Positions 6,123-9,216 of a stretch of 9,216 nt of DNA are shown piece after piece. The notes below the pieces were generated by a model. It searched no databases. It had not been told where the DNA came from and saw only the letters and a list, made by a program, of their open reading frames with translations. The DNA comes from Bacillota bacterium. Its GTDB lineage: Bacteria > Bacillota > Sulfobacillia > JABLXB01. The stretch covers positions 18,089 to 27,304 of the forward strand of contig JANLGA010000018.1 in the NCBI GenBank assembly GCA_024653225.1, written 5' to 3'. How positions within the stretch are numbered: position 1 is the first letter of the stretch; every line of letters begins with the position of its first letter. The translations under genes were made by a program, and so were the position numbers.

Positions 6123-7307
6123 ATGCTTCTCAACGTGAAAAGGGCAATGGAAGTGATGAAGCGGGCGGGTGTGGAGGCGATCGTGGCCACGTCGCCGGAG
6201 AACGTGACCTATGTCTCCGGCTACCGGAGCTTCAGCCAGCAGATCATCAAGGCGACTCAGGTGTACGCCGTCGTTGCGGCCCGCGAGGACTGTAAGCCAG
6301 TGCTCGTGGCGCCGATCGGAGACCTCGACTGCATGGCGGACCGCGGGCCGATCGCGCCCGTCAAGGCGTACGGGGTTTTTCACGTGTTCTCCGACAGTGC
6401 GGGCGAATCGAGGCCGGAATTCGACAAGTTCCTGGCGTTACTCTCCGATAGGCGCTTCGAGACGCCGCAGCAGGCCCTGTCGGCCGCGCTGAAAGACCTG
6501 GGGATCGGCGGCGGCCGGATAGCGCTCGACTCCACCGGTCTGACGCCCCCGGCGAGGCAGAGCATCCCCGCCGCGCTGGCCGGGTACAGCGTCACGGAGG
6601 GGTGGTCCCTCCTGAGAGAGATGAGGATGGTCAAGACCCCGGAGGAGGTCGCCAGGATCAGAACGGCGACCGAGATCGCGGAGCACGCGGTCTCGGCCGT
6701 GCTGTCGGTCGTGCACGAGGGCATGACGGAGATCGAGATGTGCGAGCTGTTCAACGAGTCCGTGATGCGACGCGGAGGCGTTCCGCTGCTGACGTGCATC
6801 GGGGTCGGCGCGAGGAGTTCCTTGCCGAACGTCCAGCCGTCGCCCGCGGCCGTGAAGAGGGGCGACATCATCAGGTTCGACGTGGGGTGCGTCTTCGACT
6901 GCTATTGTTCGGACATCGCGAGGATCGCGTGTCTCGGGAGCCCCTCCGAAAAGGCGGCGCGCTACTATCGGGCCGTGCTGGAAGGGGAACAAGCCGCCCT
7001 TTCCGGCGTCAGGGCCGGGGCGGTTGCGGCCGGCATCTTCGACATCGCGATCAGGACTACCAGGTCGGCGGGCATACCCCACTACGCCCGCCACCATTGC
7101 GGTCACGGAATCGGTCTCGAGTGCTACGACATGCCCTCCATCTCACCGCAGGACGCGACGGTGCTCGAGGAGGGCATGGTCATAAACGTGGAGACCCCGT
7201 ACTACGAGCTCGGCTTCGCCGGTCTGCAGGTGGAGGACACGGTCCTCGTGACCGGGGACGGGTTCGAGTACCTCAGCGTCAGCGACAGGTCGCTGAGGGC
7301 GGTGTGA
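6123..7307 (+). CDS. M24 family metallohydrolase (Xaa-Pro peptidase/creatinase fold)
   Basis: The product is 394 residues. A creatinase-type N-terminal domain spans about 1-160 (including ATSPENVTYVSGY) and a pita-bread catalytic domain about 165-394. All five metal ligands of the family can be placed: Asp253 and Asp264 (FDVGCVFDCYCSDIARI), His328 (HCGHGIG), Glu357 (INVETPYY) and Glu371 (LQVEDTV). A dinuclear metal site is therefore expected. The position usually filled by HE or HD after GHGIGLE is YD here. The family includes Xaa-Pro aminopeptidases and dipeptidases, and also non-peptidases such as creatinase and ectoine hydrolase. The ATG at 6123 has GGAG (6111-6114) at 8 bases; a GTG at 6114 would overlap that site. 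It follows the PLP enzyme by 15 bases, clearly in the same operon, and may open a C-N bond in the imported substrate. Confidence 0.9.
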   Translation: MLLNVKRAMEVMKRAGVEAIVATSPENVTYVSGYRSFSQQIIKATQVYAVVAAREDCKPVLVAPIGDLDCMADRGPIAPVKAYGVFHVFSDSAGESRPEFDKFLALLSDRRFETPQQALSAALKDLGIGGGRIALDSTGLTPPARQSIPAALAGYSVTEGWSLLREMRMVKTPEEVARIRTATEIAEHAVSAVLSVVHEGMTEIEMCELFNESVMRRGGVPLLTCIGVGARSSLPNVQPSPAAVKRGDIIRFDVGCVFDCYCSDIARIACLGSPSEKAARYYRAVLEGEQAALSGVRAGAVAAGIFDIAIRTTRSAGIPHYARHHCGHGIGLECYDMPSISPQDATVLEEGMVINVETPYYELGFAGLQVEDTVLVTGDGFEYLSVSDRSLRAV

Positions 7308-7409
7308 CGGGCGGGGTCCCCCGAGGGGGTGATAGTTGCCGGATTCGGGGCCGAATCGGATGTCGTGCAGCGCGTGTTTCAGCACTTCAACTGAGAAGGG
7401 GGCGCAACA
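7308..7409 (+). other. Intergenic stretch with an imperfect inverted repeat
   Basis: CC-GATTCG (7339-7347, with one bulged G) pairs with CGAATC-GG (7352-7359) around a four-base loop. A smaller CCCC/GGGG hairpin lies at 7318-7329. No T-run follows either, so these are not standard terminators. They may stabilise or separate the enzyme message from the abundant receptor message. Confidence 0.35.
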
Positions 7410-8588
7410 ATGAAAAGGTTCAGCACAACTGCCGCGGTCCTGCTCATCGCGATGGCGCTCGTAGCGGGGTGCGCCGGGCAGGCGACGAAGCCGGCGGAAC
7501 AGCCGAAACCGGCGGAGCCGGCGAAGCCCAAGACCATCAAGATCGGGTGCACCTTCCCGCTCTCGGGCAGCAGCGCGGAGCTGGGCCAGAGGACGCTTCG
7601 CGGGATAAACCTGGCCGTCGAGGAAATCAACGCGGCCGGCGGCATCAACGGCAAGCTCATCGAAGTGGTGCCCATGGACGACCGCGCGGACCCGAAGGAG
7701 GCGGCGAATGTAGCGAACCTGTTTGCTTCCAATCCCGAGATACTCGCGGTCATCGGGCACAACAACAGCTCCTGCACGCTTGCCGGGGCCCCGATCTACA
7801 ACAAGGCCGGACTGCCGCACATATCGCCCGACTCGAGTTCCCCCAAGATAACGGATGCCGGGCCCTACACCTTCCGGGTCAGGAACTCTGACGCGTACAC
7901 GGGCGCCTACAACGTGCAGAAGATGTGGGAAGCCGGATACCGGAAGATAGGCATCCTGTACGAGAACAACGACTTCGGGCGCGGCGGCCTCGAGGTCGGG
8001 ACCAAGACGATCAAAGAGCTGGGATCGGAGCCGGCCGCGACCGAGGCGTTCATGCTGGGCGAGACCAAGGACTTCAGCACAGCGATCACCAACTTCAAGA
8101 AGGCGGGCGTGGAGGCAATATACCTGGTGGGCGACTACACCGAGATAGCCCTCTTCTGCAAGCAGGCCCACCAGATGGGGTACAGGCCGTCGGTGTGGGG
8201 CGCCACCGGCGCGTTCAACCCCGCGATAATCAAGCTTGCGGGCGAGGACGCGGAGGGTATAGTCGGCTCGACGGTGTTCTACCCCGACGACCCGAGGCCG
8301 GAAGTCAAGGAATACGTCAAGAAGTTCGTCGAGAGGTACAAGAGCGAGGGCATCACCCAGTGCGACGCGTTCAGCCCGAACGGGTATGACTCGCTGCGGA
8401 TCATCGCCGAGGCGATCAAGAAGAACGGCGAGAGCCGCGAGGGCATCAAGAACTACCTCACGACCCTCAAGGACTTCCCCGGCGTCATCGGCAAGATCAC
8501 CTTCGATGAGAACGGGGATGTCAAGATCCCGCTCAAGCTGTTCGTGATCAAGAACGGGGACTTCGTGCCCTGGGAGGTCGGAAAGTAG
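7410..8588 (+). CDS. Liv-type ABC transporter solute-binding lipoprotein
   Basis: The product is 392 residues. It begins with a lipoprotein signal (MKRF, hydrophobic core, lipobox LVAG-Cys21) and a Lys/Pro/Ala-rich tether (about 22-41), followed by a type I periplasmic-binding fold. IKIGCTFPLSGSSAELGQ and GINLAVEEINAAGGINGK are the standard start of LivJ/HAAT-family receptors. VIGHNNSSCTLAGAPIYNKAGLPHISP forms the usual ligand-cleft loop, and RVRNSDAYTGAYNV precedes the second lobe. The family delivers branched-chain or other amino acids, amides, urea and aromatic acids to LivHMGF; the ligand here cannot be told. Lipid anchoring outside the membrane is typical of Gram-positive-type cells. AGAAGGGGG (7394-7402) sits 7 bases before the ATG. 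It is followed by the matching permease, and placement after the enzymes links import to their chemistry. Confidence 0.94.
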   Translation: MKRFSTTAAVLLIAMALVAGCAGQATKPAEQPKPAEPAKPKTIKIGCTFPLSGSSAELGQRTLRGINLAVEEINAAGGINGKLIEVVPMDDRADPKEAANVANLFASNPEILAVIGHNNSSCTLAGAPIYNKAGLPHISPDSSSPKITDAGPYTFRVRNSDAYTGAYNVQKMWEAGYRKIGILYENNDFGRGGLEVGTKTIKELGSEPAATEAFMLGETKDFSTAITNFKKAGVEAIYLVGDYTEIALFCKQAHQMGYRPSVWGATGAFNPAIIKLAGEDAEGIVGSTVFYPDDPRPEVKEYVKKFVERYKSEGITQCDAFSPNGYDSLRIIAEAIKKNGESREGIKNYLTTLKDFPGVIGKITFDENGDVKIPLKLFVIKNGDFVPWEVGK

Positions 8589-8596
8589 CGTCTCGG

Positions 8597-8634
8597 CGGG
8601 GCGGCTCGGGCGCGTGAGCGGCCGGGCCGCCCCG
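8597..8634 (+). other. Strong hairpin between receptor and permease genes
   Basis: CGGGGCGGCTCGG (8597-8609) pairs with CCGGGCCGCCCCG (8622-8634, one G-T wobble). After one G-G mismatch, CGC/GCG closes on a GTGA tetraloop of the GNRA type (8614-8617). The stem totals 16 pairs and has no T-tail. Such hairpins after a solute-receptor gene typically protect its mRNA end or partly reduce read-through, giving more receptor than permease. Confidence 0.6.
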
Positions 8635-8656
8635 GCGACACGGGAGTGTTGAGACG

Positions 8657-9216
8657 GTGGCAGCGGCGCTTCAGCAGTTGATCAACGGCCTTACTCTCGG
8701 CACCATCTACGCCCTCATAGCGCTCGGCTACAGCATGGTGTACGGCGTGCTGTACTTCATCAATTTCGCCCACGGCGACGTGGCCATGGTGGGGGCGTAC
8801 CTGTTTGTCGTGGTGCTCATGGGGAAGATGCGCCTGCCGGCCTTGCCGGCGTTCCTGGCGGCGCTCGCGCTCAGCGCCCTGGTCGGGGTGGTGATCGAGA
8901 AGGTCGCGTACCTCCCGCTCAGGAGGGCCCAGAGGCTCTCCATGATAATAAGTTCACTGGGCGTATCAATGATGCTTTCCACGGGGGCCCAGGTGATATG
9001 GGGGGTTTCCACTCAGCCCGTGCCCTCGGTCCTGCCGACGAAGGTGGTACACGTGGGCGGGGCCGTCGTCAACTCCCTCCAGTTCGCCATATTGTGCGTA
9101 TCCCTCGCGCTGATGGTGGGCTTGCAGGTGTTGGTGCACCGGACGAAGATCGGCATCGCTCTCAGAGCCACGTCGTTCAGCCGAGAGACGGCGAGCGTGA
9201 TGGGAATAAACACTGA
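8657..9216 (+). CDS. livH: LivH-type ABC transporter permease, N-terminal part (3' end outside window)
   Basis: A frame opening with GTG at 8657 runs without a stop to the window edge, giving 186 residues. It reads LQQLINGLTLGTIYALIALGYSMVYGV, then the LivH hallmark INFAHGDVAMVGAY. Later come a conserved YLPLRR loop, LSMIISSLGVSMML, and RTKIGIALRATSFSRETASVMGINT just at the edge. Several membrane helices are visible. The protein is one of the two membrane subunits that form the channel of branched-chain-type amino acid importers; LivM and the two ATPases presumably follow outside the window. GGGAG (8642-8646) lies 10 bases upstream of the GTG, slightly far but the best site. It is 68 bases from the receptor gene, with the hairpin between. 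Substrate specificity is set by the receptor and is unknown. Confidence 0.93.
   Translation, partial: MAAALQQLINGLTLGTIYALIALGYSMVYGVLYFINFAHGDVAMVGAYLFVVVLMGKMRLPALPAFLAALALSALVGVVIEKVAYLPLRRAQRLSMIISSLGVSMMLSTGAQVIWGVSTQPVPSVLPTKVVHVGGAVVNSLQFAILCVSLALMVGLQVLVHRTKIGIALRATSFSRETASVMGINT

Noticed and set aside
6602..7891. 429-codon + strand frame overlapping the M24 and receptor genes
   Set aside because: Out of frame with two clear genes; the peptide is Arg/Gly-rich low complexity.
7143..8171. 342-codon open frame on the - strand opposite the receptor gene
   Set aside because: Antisense shadow of GC-rich coding sequence; Arg/Gly/Val-rich, no recognisable domain, and the + strand encodes clear M24 and receptor proteins.

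Overview
This is a GC-rich bacterial window with tightly packed genes, many GTG and TTG starts and strong purine-rich ribosome binding sites. The class A RNase P RNA, the lipoprotein-type solute receptor and the AGG-rich arginine codons fit a high-GC Bacillota (Firmicutes) or Synergistota-like anaerobe. Nothing in the window fixes the phylum, so this is inference.

Left part (1-2560, all + strand): the 3' end of a lipoate-protein ligase-like gene. A TPM-domain membrane protein and LemA follow, a very common pair, driven by an extended -10 promoter that overlaps the ligase stop codon. Next is rnpB (RNase P RNA) with its own near-consensus sigma-70 promoter just after lemA. A GC hairpin after rnpB probably serves as a terminator for both rnpB and the convergent gene on the other strand.

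Middle (2595-3868): a GntR/HutC-type regulator on the - strand, then a 449-base divergent intergenic region with no convincing gene. That region contains a 13-bp palindrome (a candidate operator) and a set of mutually complementary short segments just upstream of the next operon.

Right part (3869-9216, + strand): an apparent catabolic or salvage operon running off the window. It encodes a CysK/cystathionine-beta-synthase-like PLP enzyme with altered signature motifs, a zinc-ribbon threonine-synthase-like PLP enzyme with an ammonia-lyase-like STGNHG loop, an M24 (creatinase/Xaa-Pro peptidase fold) hydrolase, a Liv-type solute-binding lipoprotein and the start of a LivH-type permease. The layout suggests that a small amino-acid-like or N-acyl/amidino compound is imported by the ABC transporter, cleaved by the M24 enzyme and processed by the two fold-type-II PLP enzymes, under control of the divergent GntR protein. 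The substrate cannot be read from the sequence. This cluster is the most likely place in the window for undescribed biochemistry.
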